Shown: positions 16,906 through 25,586, counted from the stretch's first letter. The stretch: 64,000 nt of DNA from an uncultured Bacteroidales bacterium (GCA_946186915.1 CAMHOY010000005.1:62001-126000), one strand, 5' to 3'. Notes: a model not told the origin generated them from the letters alone. Translations and numbers: made by a program.

Positions 16906-17161
16906 CGCGCACGTATTTTTTACGATTTTTTGCTTTTCATTACGTTGTTCAGACGCGGTGAAAAAAGCCGTAAAGGAATAGATTTTGGAAGTATAATGGC
17001 GTTAGGGTTGGGCGATTTTTGGCGGAGGAGCCTTTGATCACCCTTTCAGCACCCATTGAGCACCCTTTGCGGAGTAGTGGAAGAGTAGTGGAAGAGTAGT
17101 GGCGGAGAGGTGAATGCCTGACGACAAAGAAGGCGATTCTTTGGTGAAAAAGTCGCGTATA
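16906..17161. other. intergenic region between mfd and the PrsW gene
   Basis: No gene is seen in this stretch. It holds a G/T-rich segment and three copies of GAGTAGTGGAA/GAGTAGTGGCG (11-bp period, about 17072-17104), preceded by two GCACCC-containing words. Frames open on the minus strand here have no recognisable protein features. Confidence 0.6.
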
Positions 17162-17193
17162 TTTGCACAAATCGAAAATTATGTGTACCTTTG
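17162..17193 (+). promoter_or_regulatory. promoter of the PrsW-like gene
   Basis: TTTG (17162-17165), a 20-nt spacer and TACCTTTG (17186-17193) match the Bacteroidota promoter form. Transcription near 17199 means that translation must begin at or after ATG 17219. Confidence 0.75.
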
Positions 17194-17218
17194 CGGTCGG
17201 AATCGAAAAATTTTGTGT

Positions 17219-17905
17219 ATGATATGGATGTATGTTGCGGCATTGCTGCCGGTATTTGTATTGGGGAGCTACATTTATTTCCGTGACCCGGTTCCCGAAC
17301 CTTTTTCGTGGCTTTTCCGGGCGTTTATAGCGGGAGTCTGTCTGTGTGTTCCTGTGGCTTTTTTTGAGAATTTCATCTCCCATTTGCTTTTTGCGGGCGG
17401 GGGTCCTGTTACGCTTTTCGGTACGACCATTCAGGCCTTCTGCGTGGCTGCTATTCCGGAAGAAACAGCAAAGCTGTTGACCTTGTGGCTGGTGCTTCGC
17501 CGCAATCCGCATTTTGATGAACGTTTTGACGGTATTGTTTATGCCGTGTGCATCGGTTTGGGATTTGCAGCGATTGAAAACGTGGCTTATGTATTGCAGA
17601 GCGGCGAAGGTTGGCTGACAGTGGCCGCGATGCGCGCTTTGCTCGCCGTACCGGGACATTATGCATTTGCCATCATCATGGGGTACTATTACTCCATTTA
17701 TCACTTTGTGTCCCGTACTCCATCGACTGCGGTGAAGATGCTTCTACTGCCCGTGTTGGCGCATGGCGTGTATGATTCGTTGGCGATGAGTGGTTCAGTA
17801 GATCCGCTGGCAGGTGGACTTAGTTTCTTTGTGCTTATCTTTTTCTGTATTAAGTTACAGAAAGCCGCCCGCAAACGCGTGCTTGAACTGGCAAATAAGA
17901 ATTAA
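17219..17905 (+). CDS. PrsW-family intramembrane metalloprotease
   Basis: PrsW-type proteins are glutamic/zinc-like membrane proteases of the CPBP/APH-1 group; the Bacillus member cuts an anti-sigma factor. The start was set at ATG 17219, after the promoter at 17162-17193, giving 228 residues with about seven hydrophobic helices. Family motifs are PEETAK (EExxK type, in CVAAIPEETAKLLTLW), FDGIVYAVCIGLGFAAIENVAYVL (the ExxxN-like motif), and the histidines in VPGHYAFAIIMGYYY and PVLAHGVYD. The protein would act in the inner membrane. Its substrate is unknown, and no anti-sigma gene lies next to it. Confidence 0.88.
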   Translation: MIWMYVAALLPVFVLGSYIYFRDPVPEPFSWLFRAFIAGVCLCVPVAFFENFISHLLFAGGGPVTLFGTTIQAFCVAAIPEETAKLLTLWLVLRRNPHFDERFDGIVYAVCIGLGFAAIENVAYVLQSGEGWLTVAAMRALLAVPGHYAFAIIMGYYYSIYHFVSRTPSTAVKMLLLPVLAHGVYDSLAMSGSVDPLAGGLSFFVLIFFCIKLQKAARKRVLELANKN

Positions 17906-18042
17906 ATCAGCACTCAGGTTTTTATACGCCCACTACGAATTTGACGAGGAGCATGACCACCGGAATGTTGTTCAAATTTTGCGGCAAAAATACTATAAAA
18001 AATGTAAAAGTGCAACTTTTTTTATAAAAAAGTGCGAAAATA

Positions 18043-18074
18043 TTTGCATAATTCAAAAAAAAGCAGTATTTTTG
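18043..18074 (+). promoter_or_regulatory. promoter of the duplicated-domain lipoprotein gene
   Basis: TTTG (18043-18046), a 20-nt spacer and TATTTTTG (18067-18074). The leader of about 55 nt contains TCCCC-GAAGGCGTAAGA-GGGGA, a short hairpin (about 18094-18117). Confidence 0.7.
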
Positions 18075-18135
18075 TGACGGAAAGTTATAATCCAATCCCC
18101 GAAGGCGTAAGAGGGGAAGTAAATATTTATAGAGC

Positions 18136-18999
18136 ATGAAAAAATTTACTTATCTTTTAGCCGGATGTTTTGCGGTGCTGATCATCGCATTCGGCTTTGC
18201 TGCGTGCGAGCAAAAAACGAACGGGGGAGGTGATGTAGGCGGAGGTACAACAACCGGCGGAGGTACAACAGGAGGTGGTACAACCGGCGGCAGTACAACA
18301 ACAACCCCTGATGCCAACACCTTGGTTGGTACCTGGAAATACACGGGAACGGACGGATACAACGGTTCGATCACCGTGACCTTGGTCGTAAATGCGGATC
18401 ATACCGGTAGCCAGACCGTAACCGAGGCCGGATACAGACCTACTACGATGTCTTTCTCGTGGAACTACAATGCCTCTACGGAGGTCATCACGATCATCTT
18501 ACAGGACCCCGAATACGGCGGAACATATCCGGCGAAGTATAAGATAGGGTGGTTCGGCTTAGACCGGTTCTATGTGTATCCGATGAGCGATGGTACTTAC
18601 TATGATGATGAACTGATGGGCCCGTTTGTCCGTCAGTCCGGCGGAGGCACAGCCACTACTCCCTCTGCAGAGGAAAGCCAATTGTTGGGTACCTGGAAAT
18701 ACTCGGGAACGGACGGATACAACGGTTCGATCACCGTTACCTTGGTGGTGAAAGCGGATCATACCGGTAGCCAGACCGTGACCGAGGCCGGATACGGATC
18801 TACTACGATGCCTTTCTCTTGGAACTACAATGCCTCTACGGAGGTCATCACGATCATCTTGCAGGACCCCGAATACGGCGGAGCATATCCGGTGAAGTAT
18901 AAGATTGAGTGGTTCGGTAAAGACCGGTTCTTTGTATATCCGATGAGTGACGGTTCTTACTATGATGATGAACTTATGGGCCCGTTTGTCCGCCAATAA
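18136..18999 (+). CDS. lipoprotein with a recent internal tandem duplication
   Basis: The 287-residue protein has a lipoprotein signal ending in the lipobox FAAC (C24), then a flexible Gly/Thr linker (GGGTTTGGGTTGGG). Two copies of a roughly 105-residue domain follow, starting at LVGTWKYTGTDGYNG and LLGTWKYSGTDGYNG. The copies lie exactly 360 bp apart (18322-18636 and 18682-18996) and differ at only a handful of positions, so the duplication is young. Each copy looks like a small lipocalin-type beta barrel, with GTW near the start and DRFYVYPMSDGTYYDDELMGPFVRQ at the end. It should sit on the outer membrane. No function is known. The 3' end overlaps the next gene in another frame. Confidence 0.75.
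   Translation: MKKFTYLLAGCFAVLIIAFGFAACEQKTNGGGDVGGGTTTGGGTTGGGTTGGSTTTTPDANTLVGTWKYTGTDGYNGSITVTLVVNADHTGSQTVTEAGYRPTTMSFSWNYNASTEVITIILQDPEYGGTYPAKYKIGWFGLDRFYVYPMSDGTYYDDELMGPFVRQSGGGTATTPSAEESQLLGTWKYSGTDGYNGSITVTLVVKADHTGSQTVTEAGYGSTTMPFSWNYNASTEVITIILQDPEYGGAYPVKYKIEWFGKDRFFVYPMSDGSYYDDELMGPFVRQ
18322..18996. repeat. direct duplication, 360-bp period, inside the lipoprotein gene
   Basis: Segments 18322-18636 and 18682-18996 are nearly identical DNA, separated by a short Thr/Ser-rich linker. The second copy ends at the stop codon and also encodes, in another frame, the first residues of the downstream gene. Confidence 0.93.
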
Positions 19000-20623
19000 A
19001 CAGATTTATCTTTTTGTAGTAATCACGCTGTCGTATCTGGCTAAATTTGTCATCTATCGTTATTTGACAGAAATGGACATGGGGCTGGATGCGGTGCAGA
19101 GTATAGGTGCCTACGCCGTACTGGTGTCGGCATCTATGTTGTTGGGTGCGCTCGTATGGGTGTTCCGGCATAGCGTTTGGCATATCTTGCTGATGGTGGT
19201 GCTGGATCTTTGGATGATAGCTAACATCCTGTATTTCAGTGCGAATAACACGTTTATCGACTGGCAGGTAATCCTCTTTGCCGGTCAGCTACGCGGGTTC
19301 GAGAGTTCTATCCTTGCTTATTTCAGATGGGAGCAACTGTTCTTGCCGTTGATCACGGTACTCACGGCTGTCTATCTTTTTCTTTATCCTATCGAGCGGA
19401 CGAGTTGGCGCGAGGCGCTACGGCCTCTGTGTTGGTGCGTAGGGGTGGCACTCGTCATGGAGGTGAGCGGTATGCTGCTCCGCCGGATAGGACTGCGTGA
19501 GCAGATAGAGAATGCCACTGACTGGTCTATCCATGATGATCTCAACCGCAGGGTGGTGGGGCATAGTCCGGCGGGACATCTGCTCTTCACGATCTATGAA
19601 GCGGCACGCGACGGGGTGGTGAAAGTGCAGGGAACGATGCCGCTCACGGAAGAAGAGAAAGCAATCATGGCGCAGCTCTATACCCCTGCTCAGCCCGTGG
19701 CAAAACCGCAGGGACACTTGGTCTTCGTGTTGGTGGAGAGTCTGGAGTCATGGGCGTTGGATGCGCGCGACAAAGCGGGTAGAGAGGTCATGCCTTGTCT
19801 CAATAATTATATCCGTCGTCATCCTGTGCTGCTCTGCAAGAACCTCCTCTCCCAGCAGATATACGGCAGGAGCGGAGACGGCCAACTGATCACGCAGACC
19901 GGCTTGCTGCCCTTGAAGACGGGGGTGACCTGTATGTCCCATGGGGATAACACCTATCCTAATTTCGCGCATTTTTATCCGCAGAGCATCATCCTCAATC
20001 CGTACCGCGGCGTATGGAACCAGCATGTCACTACCCGTTCGTACGGCTATCAGCGTCTGCGTGAACCCGATCCGCTCCGGCATCACGTGACGGATAGTCT
20101 GGTCTTTGTCTGGACCCGCGAGGCACTGGAATCGGCGGACGAACCCCTCTGTGCGCTGGCTATCACAATCACTACGCATGCGCCTTTCCGCGGAGCACCG
20201 ACGGTGCTGGAGCTGCCGGAGACCTATTCCCGTCAGGAGGCGGACTATCTCCAGTGCGCACATTTCACGGACCGCCATCTCGGGCATTTCCTCGCATGGG
20301 CGGATACGGCGGCTGTGATGCGTGAGGCTACGGTTGTCATCACGGCGGACCATAACCATTTCCCCCTGAAGAACGGCAAAGGCAGATGCCCGCTTGTCAT
20401 CTGCGGTCCTGCGGTAGAAGCAGATATCCTCGTGCCAGAGGCTTACCAGATGGATATTTTCCCTACGGTCTGTGCAGCTATCGGACAGCAGCACTACGCG
20501 TGGCGCGGGCTGGGGATCAATCTGTTGAACCCCTTTGCCCGCCGTCCGCTCTCTGTCCGCCAAGCGCAGGACCTCTCGGATAAACTCATTCGAAATAACT
20601 ATTTCTCTTCTACCCCCAAATAG
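18962..20623 (+). CDS. LTA-synthase-like alkaline-phosphatase-superfamily membrane protein
   Basis: The frame is open from GTG 18947, but ATG 18962 (or the next two ATGs) is the more likely start; any of these overlaps the upstream lipoprotein gene. About five N-terminal helices (KQIYLFVVITLSYLAKFVIY onward, to about residue 190) precede an extracytoplasmic sulfatase-fold domain. The domain has FVLVESLESW (metal-binding Glu), GRSGDGQLITQTGLLPL, where LtaS carries its catalytic Thr and this protein has Ser, and VVITADHNHF (metal Asp-His). Relatives transfer glycerol-phosphate or phosphoethanolamine to envelope glycolipids. The substrate here is unknown. The length of about 553 residues suits the family. 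Confidence 0.8.
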   Translation: MMMNLWARLSANKQIYLFVVITLSYLAKFVIYRYLTEMDMGLDAVQSIGAYAVLVSASMLLGALVWVFRHSVWHILLMVVLDLWMIANILYFSANNTFIDWQVILFAGQLRGFESSILAYFRWEQLFLPLITVLTAVYLFLYPIERTSWREALRPLCWCVGVALVMEVSGMLLRRIGLREQIENATDWSIHDDLNRRVVGHSPAGHLLFTIYEAARDGVVKVQGTMPLTEEEKAIMAQLYTPAQPVAKPQGHLVFVLVESLESWALDARDKAGREVMPCLNNYIRRHPVLLCKNLLSQQIYGRSGDGQLITQTGLLPLKTGVTCMSHGDNTYPNFAHFYPQSIILNPYRGVWNQHVTTRSYGYQRLREPDPLRHHVTDSLVFVWTREALESADEPLCALAITITTHAPFRGAPTVLELPETYSRQEADYLQCAHFTDRHLGHFLAWADTAAVMREATVVITADHNHFPLKNGKGRCPLVICGPAVEADILVPEAYQMDIFPTVCAAIGQQHYAWRGLGINLLNPFARRPLSVRQAQDLSDKLIRNNYFSSTPK

Positions 20624-20650
20624 CCCTGTATATTAAATAATTCAAAAATT

Positions 20651-20693
20651 TCGCTAAAAAATTTGCATATGTGAAATTTTTGTTGTACCTTCG
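20651..20693 (+). promoter_or_regulatory. upstream copy of the duplicated rimP promoter
   Basis: TTTG (20662-20665), 20 nt, then TACCTTCG (20686-20693). A 41-bp segment, 20651-20691, is repeated perfectly at 20890-20930. The -7 box here has C in place of the third T, so this copy is probably weaker. Confidence 0.65.
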
Positions 20694-20889
20694 ACCTACT
20701 CCCCTTCCCCTGCGGGGTGGGACCCTTCGAAAGTACGGTCGCGTCCTGCAGCCCATACGCAGAATAAGCGATAATTTTTAGCAAGGCAAAGCCTTATGTT
20801 TTATCCCCGCTTATGCCCTCTGTGTGCAAGCACCCAAGGCCATAATCGCATCTAAAACAATAGAAAAAGTTCTATTTTGCTAAAAATTA
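20694..20889. other. segment between duplicated promoters, with inverted repeats
   Basis: No open frame is convincing. Seen here are a C/G-rich imperfect palindrome (about 20698-20722) like the dispersed C-rich element, an 18-bp perfect inverted repeat AGCGATAATTTTTAGCAA (20767-20784) with its complement at 20877-20894, and between them AAGGC-AAA-GCCTT followed by ATGTTTTA. A short RNA started by the upstream promoter could end near 20800, but this is only a possibility. Confidence 0.5.
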
Positions 20890-20932
20890 TCGCTAAAAAA
20901 TTTGCATATGTGAAATTTTTGTTGTACCTTTG
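20890..20932 (+). promoter_or_regulatory. proximal promoter of rimP-nusA-infB
   Basis: TTTG (20901-20904), 20 nt, then a consensus TACCTTTG (20925-20932), followed by GCAGC. Transcription should start near 20938. Confidence 0.8.
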
Positions 20933-20946
20933 CAGCGTGATTTGAA

Positions 20947-20972
20947 CGAGGGGACCCGAAATGGTTCCCTCG
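20947..20972 (+). promoter_or_regulatory. leader hairpin in front of rimP
   Basis: CGAGGGGACC and GGTTCCCTCG pair over 10 bp (one G-U) around a 6-nt loop. The hairpin starts about 10 nt after the expected transcript start and ends 13 nt before the rimP ATG, with no T-run. It could affect translation or transcript stability of the operon. Confidence 0.6.
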
Positions 20973-20985
20973 CTCGCGTAAAACT

Positions 20986-21582
20986 ATGGATAAAAATCAA
21001 CTGCAAAACTGGATTTCGGAGTACCTGAAGGGTACCGAATACGAATTGGTGACGCTGAACGTTTCGCCGGGTAATGACATCCTTGTGGAGGTGGACCGCC
21101 TCTCAGGAGTGGACGTGGATTTTTGCGCGGAGTTGAATCGTTTTCTTGTAGAGAAACTGGATAACCCCTCTCCGGCTCTCCCCTCAAGGGAGAGTGTAGA
21201 TTACTCGCTCGAAGTGGGAAGTGTCAGTCTGACGGATCCGTTCAAGACAAAGACACAGTACCTCAAGAACTTAGGTCATGACGTGGAAGTGATGGTGAAG
21301 AAGCCTACCCCCAACCCCTCCCTAAAAGGAGGGGAGCAATGGATTAAATACCATGGCCAACTGGTGAGTGTGGATGAAGAGACGTTTAGCGTGGATGTAG
21401 AGGAGAAGGTAAAGCCTACCCCCGACATTGTTCTACGGACGGCCACCGGCAGTCCGATCGAGCAGAGCTCTTCACCCGTAAAAGGAGGGGAGAAAAAATC
21501 CAAGCGCCCCCAAAAACAGATCGTGACCTATACCTGGCGGTACGATGAACCCAAATATGTGAAATATGATTTAAAATTCTAA
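20986..21582 (+). CDS. rimP: ribosome maturation factor RimP with three in-frame repeat inserts
   Basis: RimP helps assemble the 30S subunit. Bacteroidota RimP proteins are usually about 150-160 residues; this one has 198. The excess is explained by three inserts: NPSPALPSRES (about 21165-21197), KPTPNPSLKGGEQ (21302-21338), and a longer KPTPDIVLRTATG...SSSPVKGGE (about 21413-21496). Family parts are intact between them: GVDVDFCAELNRFL, YSLEVGSVSLTDPFKTKTQYLKNLG and the end TYTWRYDEPKYVKYDLKF. The second and third inserts share both ends, which suggests copies of one element with an added middle part in the third. It is the first gene of the rimP-nusA-infB operon. Confidence 0.93.
   Translation: MDKNQLQNWISEYLKGTEYELVTLNVSPGNDILVEVDRLSGVDVDFCAELNRFLVEKLDNPSPALPSRESVDYSLEVGSVSLTDPFKTKTQYLKNLGHDVEVMVKKPTPNPSLKGGEQWIKYHGQLVSVDEETFSVDVEEKVKPTPDIVLRTATGSPIEQSSSPVKGGEKKSKRPQKQIVTYTWRYDEPKYVKYDLKF
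21165..21197. repeat. C-rich palindromic element 1 in rimP
   Basis: AACCCCTCTCCGG is followed by perfect arms CTCTCCC (21176-21182) and GGGAGAG (21188-21194) around a 5-nt loop. It encodes NPSPALPSRES in frame. Confidence 0.8.
21302..21338. repeat. C-rich palindromic element 2 in rimP
   Basis: Arms CCCCTCC (21315-21321) and GGAGGGG (21328-21334) are preceded by CCTACCCCCAA. The stretch CCCCCAACCCCTCCC is identical to 15 bases of the element in nrdG. It encodes KPTPNPSLKGGE. Confidence 0.88.
21413..21496. repeat. compound C-rich element 3 in rimP
   Basis: The left end AAAGCCTACCCCC and right end AAAAGGAGGGGAG match the ends of element 2, but the centre is replaced by about 55 bp. In protein, KPTP...VKGGE mirrors KPTP...LKGGE of element 2. 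Confidence 0.75.
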
Positions 21583-21588
21583 ATAAAA

Positions 21589-22848
21589 ATGGCTACAAAA
21601 AACCAAGAAACAATCAATTTGATTGACATCTTCTCTGAGTTCAAGGACTTCAAGAGAATTGACAAACAGACTTTCATCAATGTGCTGGAGGACTCTTTCC
21701 GCAACGTGATTGCGAAGATGTACGGCACGGATGCCAACTACGATGTGATTATCAACCCGGACAAGGGCGACCTGGAAATCTACCGTAACCGTCTGGTAAT
21801 GGAGGATGACGACGTGGCAAATCCGGAGACCCAGATCTCGTTGAGCGAGGCGCGTGAGACCGACCCGGAGATTGAGGTGGGTGAGGACTTCACCGACAAA
21901 GTGGAGATGCAGTCCTTCGGCCGTCGTATGATTCTCAACCTTCGCCAGACCTTGGCATCGAAGATTCTGGAGTTGCAGAAGGAGAACCTCTATCTCAAGT
22001 ATTCCGACATGATCGGTCAGGTAGTCACCGGCGAACTCTATCAGGTATGGAAGAAAGAGATGCTGCTCCTCGATGAAGAGGGCAATGAGATGTACCTGCC
22101 CAAACAGAACCAGATTCCGACGGACTACTACCGCAAGGGTGAGATGGTCCGCGCCGTAGTTATCCAGGTTGACAACAAGAACCAGAACCCGAAGATCATC
22201 CTCTCGCGTACGAGTCCGTTGTTCCTGCAGCGTCTCTTTGAACAGGAGGTGCCGGAGGTGAAAGAAGGCTTGATTGCTATCAAGAAGATCGCCCGTATCC
22301 CGGGTGAGCGCGCCAAAGTGGCTGTCGAGACCTTCGATGACCGTATCGATCCGGTAGGTGCTTGCGTGGGCGTGAAAGGTGCGCGTATTCATGGTATCGT
22401 TCGCGAGCTGCGCAATGAGAACATCGATGTAATTAACTACACGCAGAATACGAACCTCTATATCCAGCGTGCGTTGGCGCCGGCCAAGATATCCTCGATG
22501 GAAATTGACGAAGAGAAGAAGAGCGCGAAAGTATATCTGAAGCCGGAAGAGGTGAGTCTGGCTATCGGCAAGGGCGGCTTCAATATCAAGTTGGCTTCTA
22601 TGCTTACCGGTTACGAGATCGATGTCTATCGCGAGATGGATGAAGATGATATGGATGATATCTATCTCGATGAGTTCAACGACGAGATCGATCAGTGGAT
22701 TATCGATGCCCTCAAGGCAGTCGGTTATGACACAGCAAAGGATGTTTTGGGTACCAGCAAAGAGAAACTGCTGGAGCAGACAGACCTCGAGGAGGAGACT
22801 ATTGATGATGTACTCCGCATCCTCGCCGCTGAGTTTGAAAACGACTAA
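21589..22848 (+). CDS. nusA: transcription termination/antitermination factor NusA
   Basis: NusA binds RNA polymerase and nascent RNA and modulates pausing, termination and antitermination. The 419-residue protein has the N-terminal polymerase-binding domain (residues 1-130), an S1 domain (about 140-205, GQVVTGELYQVWKKEMLLLDE onward) and two KH domains with GVKGARIHGIVRELRNENIDVI and AIGKGGFNIKLASMLTGYEIDV. A short acidic C-terminal region follows. It lies 6 nt after rimP and upstream of infB, the widely conserved order. No repeat insert was seen in this gene. Confidence 0.97.
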   Translation: MATKNQETINLIDIFSEFKDFKRIDKQTFINVLEDSFRNVIAKMYGTDANYDVIINPDKGDLEIYRNRLVMEDDDVANPETQISLSEARETDPEIEVGEDFTDKVEMQSFGRRMILNLRQTLASKILELQKENLYLKYSDMIGQVVTGELYQVWKKEMLLLDEEGNEMYLPKQNQIPTDYYRKGEMVRAVVIQVDNKNQNPKIILSRTSPLFLQRLFEQEVPEVKEGLIAIKKIARIPGERAKVAVETFDDRIDPVGACVGVKGARIHGIVRELRNENIDVINYTQNTNLYIQRALAPAKISSMEIDEEKKSAKVYLKPEEVSLAIGKGGFNIKLASMLTGYEIDVYREMDEDDMDDIYLDEFNDEIDQWIIDALKAVGYDTAKDVLGTSKEKLLEQTDLEEETIDDVLRILAAEFEND

Positions 22849-22917
22849 CCGGAGAGGCTCCGGAGCCGTACAGCCATGCGGCAGAAATGGATTGTATAAC
22901 CCTGAAATCGAAATCAT

Positions 22918-25554
22918 ATGGCAATAAAGTTAATAAAAGCATGTAAAGAACTGAATATAGGTATGGCTACTCTCACCGCTTGGTGCGAGAAGAACGGTCA
23001 TCCCATTGAGTCTGATCCGAATGTCCGCATCGATGACGACCTCTACCTTCTTCTCGCCAAGGAGTTCAATAAAGACATGGCGGTGAAGATCGAGGCGGAT
23101 CGTCAGGCAGCAGAGCGCTTGGCAAAAGAAGAAGCAATGCGTGCTGCAGCCGAAGCAGAGGCCAAAGCCAAAGCGGAAGCAGAAGCAGCTCGTGCTGCAG
23201 CCGAGGCAGCGCGCCGTGAGGCCGCACGCGTAGCCGAGCAGAAAGCTGCGGAAGCTGCCGAGGCCGCCAAGAAAGCGGCCGAAGAGGCAGCAAAGAAAGC
23301 AGCGCAAGAGCAAGCAGCAGAGGTGCGACCCGCGCAACCGGCACAGCCATCGGAGAAGAAGGAGATCTTCACCCTCGGCAAACCCGAACTGAAGAATGCA
23401 CCGAAAGTGTTGGGTAAGATCGACCTTGACTCCATCGACACTTCGACGCGCCCTGCGAAGAAGACCAAGGAGCAGAAACGCAAAGAGCGTGAGGAGCGCC
23501 AGCAGGCGCAGCAGGCTCAACAACAAGCGGCCGCAGAGAAGCGTAAGCGCGAGCGTATAAAGAATAACGCCGCCAAAGTGGATCCCAATGACAAGCGTAA
23601 TCAAACGGGCAAGAACAACAAGAGTAAGAAAAACCAACCTCGTGAGGCTACGCAGGAAGAGGTGGAACGCGCTCTGAAAGAGACGCTCAACCGCCTGCAA
23701 CAGAAACAGAACAAATCCAACACCTCTAAATATAAGCGCGAGCGCCGCGAGCAGGAACGCGAGAAGCACGAACTCGAGATTATGGAAGCACAGGAGCAAT
23801 CCAAGGTGCTGAAACTGACTGAGTTTGTGACCGCCAATGACCTTGCCGTCATGATGAATGTGCCGGTTAACAAGATCATCGGAACCTGTATGTCCCTTGG
23901 CCTGTTCGTTTCCATCAACCAGCGCCTTGACGCCGAGACCATCAACCTGGTTGCCGAAGAGTTCGGTTTCCAGACGGAGTATGTCGCGGCACATGTGGTT
24001 GAAGAGATTAACGCTGACGAAGTTGTCAATGACGAAGATATAGAGCCCCGTTGCCCGATCGTCACCGTCATGGGTCACGTCGATCATGGTAAAACTTCTC
24101 TTCTGGACCATATTCGTAATGCGAACGTTATCGCCGGAGAGGCCGGAGGTATTACCCAGCACATCGGTGCGTATAATGTCAAACTGAAGAATGGCCAGCA
24201 TATCACATTCCTTGATACGCCGGGTCACGCTGCCTTCACCGCGATGCGTGCCCGTGGAGCGAAAGTAACGGATATCGCGATTATCATCATCGCTGCAGAT
24301 GATGCGGTCATGCCGCAGACCGTCGAGGCTATTAACCACGCGCAGGCTGCCGGTGTACCGATGGTGTTTGCCATCAACAAGGTCGATAAACCCGGAGCGA
24401 ATCCCGATAAGATTCGTGAACAGTTATCGAATATGAATATCCTTGTAGAAGACTGGGGCGGCAAATACCAATGCCAGGAGATTTCTGCAAAGAAAGGTAC
24501 CGGCGTCTATGAACTGCTTGAGAAAGTGTTGCTTGAGGCCGAGATGCTGGATCTTAAGGCGAACCCCAAACGCCGCGCGAAAGGTTCTGTTATCGAGTCC
24601 TCGCTTGACAAGGGACGTGGTTATGTAGCTACGCTCCTCGTACAAGACGGAACACTTCATATGGGCGATATCGTCCTCGCAGGAACTTTCCACGGACGTA
24701 TCAAAGCGATGTTCAACGAGCGCGGTCAGAAGATTACCGAAGTGCGTCCGGGTGAACCCTGTTCAATTCTCGGTCTCAACGGAGCACCGCAAGCCGGTGA
24801 TGAGTTCAATGTCATCCCGACGGAGCAAGAAGCACGCGACATCGCAAACAAACGCGAGCAACTCCAGCGCGAACAATCCATCCGCACGAAGAAACATGTC
24901 GGACTGGAAGAAATCGGTCGCCGTCTGGCTATCGGAGACTTCAAGGAACTCAATATTATCGTCAAAGCGGACGTGGATGGTTCCGTGGAGGCTATCAAAG
25001 ACTCGCTTATCAAACTCTCCACAGAGAATATCCAAGTCAATGTCATCCATGGCGCTGTCGGCGCTATATCCGATAGCGATGTCATGCTGGCTGCAGCTTC
25101 AGACGCCATCATCGTCGGCTTCAACGTACGTCCTACCGGTACAGCGCGCAAGATGGCCGAGACCGAAGAGGTTGATATCCGTATCTACTCCATCATCTAC
25201 GATGCCATCAACGAGGTGAAGGCCGCTATGGAAGGTCTCCTTGCACCGGAGGTGAAAGAGGAAGTGACCGCTACGCTCGAAGTACTGCAGACTTTCCATA
25301 TCTCCAAAGTGGGAACCATCGCCGGTTGTATTGTACGTGAAGGAAAGATCAAACGCGGTAACAAGGTGCGCGTCATCCGCGACGGCATTGTAATCAAGAC
25401 CGCCGAACTAGCTTCACTCAAGCATGTCAAGGATGATATCAAGGAGGCCGGCGTCAATACCGAGTGCGGATTGAGTCTCAAGGCATACGACGACCTCAAG
25501 GAAGGCGATATCCTCGAGTCCTTTGAAGAGATCGAAGTAGCAAAGACACTGTAA
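22918..25554 (+). CDS. infB: translation initiation factor IF-2
   Basis: IF-2 is the GTPase that brings initiator tRNA to the 30S subunit and promotes subunit joining. The 878-residue protein has an N-terminal IF2N-like helix pair ([21 protein letters not shown]), a long Ala/Glu/Lys/Arg-rich and probably helical linker (about residues 55-290), a second IF2N domain, then the G domain with [14 protein letters not shown] (G1), [16 protein letters not shown] (G3) and NKVDKPGA (G4). Domains II-IV follow. The stop codon lies at the start of the border repeat at 25553. It ends the rimP-nusA-infB run. Confidence 0.97.
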   Translation: MAIKLIKACKELNIGMATLTAWCEKNGHPIESDPNVRIDDDLYLLLAKEFNKDMAVKIEADRQAAERLAKEEAMRAAAEAEAKAKAEAEAARAAAEAARREAARVAEQKAAEAAEAAKKAAEEAAKKAAQEQAAEVRPAQPAQPSEKKEIFTLGKPELKNAPKVLGKIDLDSIDTSTRPAKKTKEQKRKEREERQQAQQAQQQAAAEKRKRERIKNNAAKVDPNDKRNQTGKNNKSKKNQPREATQEEVERALKETLNRLQQKQNKSNTSKYKRERREQEREKHELEIMEAQEQSKVLKLTEFVTANDLAVMMNVPVNKIIGTCMSLGLFVSINQRLDAETINLVAEEFGFQTEYVAAHVVEEINADEVVNDEDIEPRCPIVTVMGHVDHGKTSLLDHIRNANVIAGEAGGITQHIGAYNVKLKNGQHITFLDTPGHAAFTAMRARGAKVTDIAIIIIAADDAVMPQTVEAINHAQAAGVPMVFAINKVDKPGANPDKIREQLSNMNILVEDWGGKYQCQEISAKKGTGVYELLEKVLLEAEMLDLKANPKRRAKGSVIESSLDKGRGYVATLLVQDGTLHMGDIVLAGTFHGRIKAMFNERGQKITEVRPGEPCSILGLNGAPQAGDEFNVIPTEQEARDIANKREQLQREQSIRTKKHVGLEEIGRRLAIGDFKELNIIVKADVDGSVEAIKDSLIKLSTENIQVNVIHGAVGAISDSDVMLAAASDAIIVGFNVRPTGTARKMAETEEVDIRIYSIIYDAINEVKAAMEGLLAPEVKEEVTATLEVLQTFHISKVGTIAGCIVREGKIKRGNKVRVIRDGIVIKTAELASLKHVKDDIKEAGVNTECGLSLKAYDDLKEGDILESFEEIEVAKTL

Positions 25555-25581
25555 TGTGTGATGTGTAATGTTTAATGTGTA
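25553..25581. repeat. AATGTGT-type repeat after infB
   Basis: Words AATGTGTG, ATGTGT, AATGTTT and AATGTGT run together and include the infB TAA stop. The complement contains ATTACACATCACACATTAC, which shares the CATTACACATCACACAT word with the repeat between queD and queC at 43535-43578. Confidence 0.85.
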
Positions 25582-25586
25582 AAAGC

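Noticed and set aside
16949-17704. Minus frame of 251 codons over the PrsW gene
   Set aside because: Basic, low-complexity sequence lying opposite a PrsW protein with clear motifs and promoter.
20767-20894. Complete transposable element between the duplicated promoters
   Set aside because: Inverted repeats are present but there is no transposase, no second copy in the window and no clear target duplication apart from the promoter itself.
22930-24339. 469-codon minus frame opposite infB
   Set aside because: It is a Leu/Cys/Arg-rich shadow of the Ala/Glu/Lys-rich IF-2 linker and G domain.
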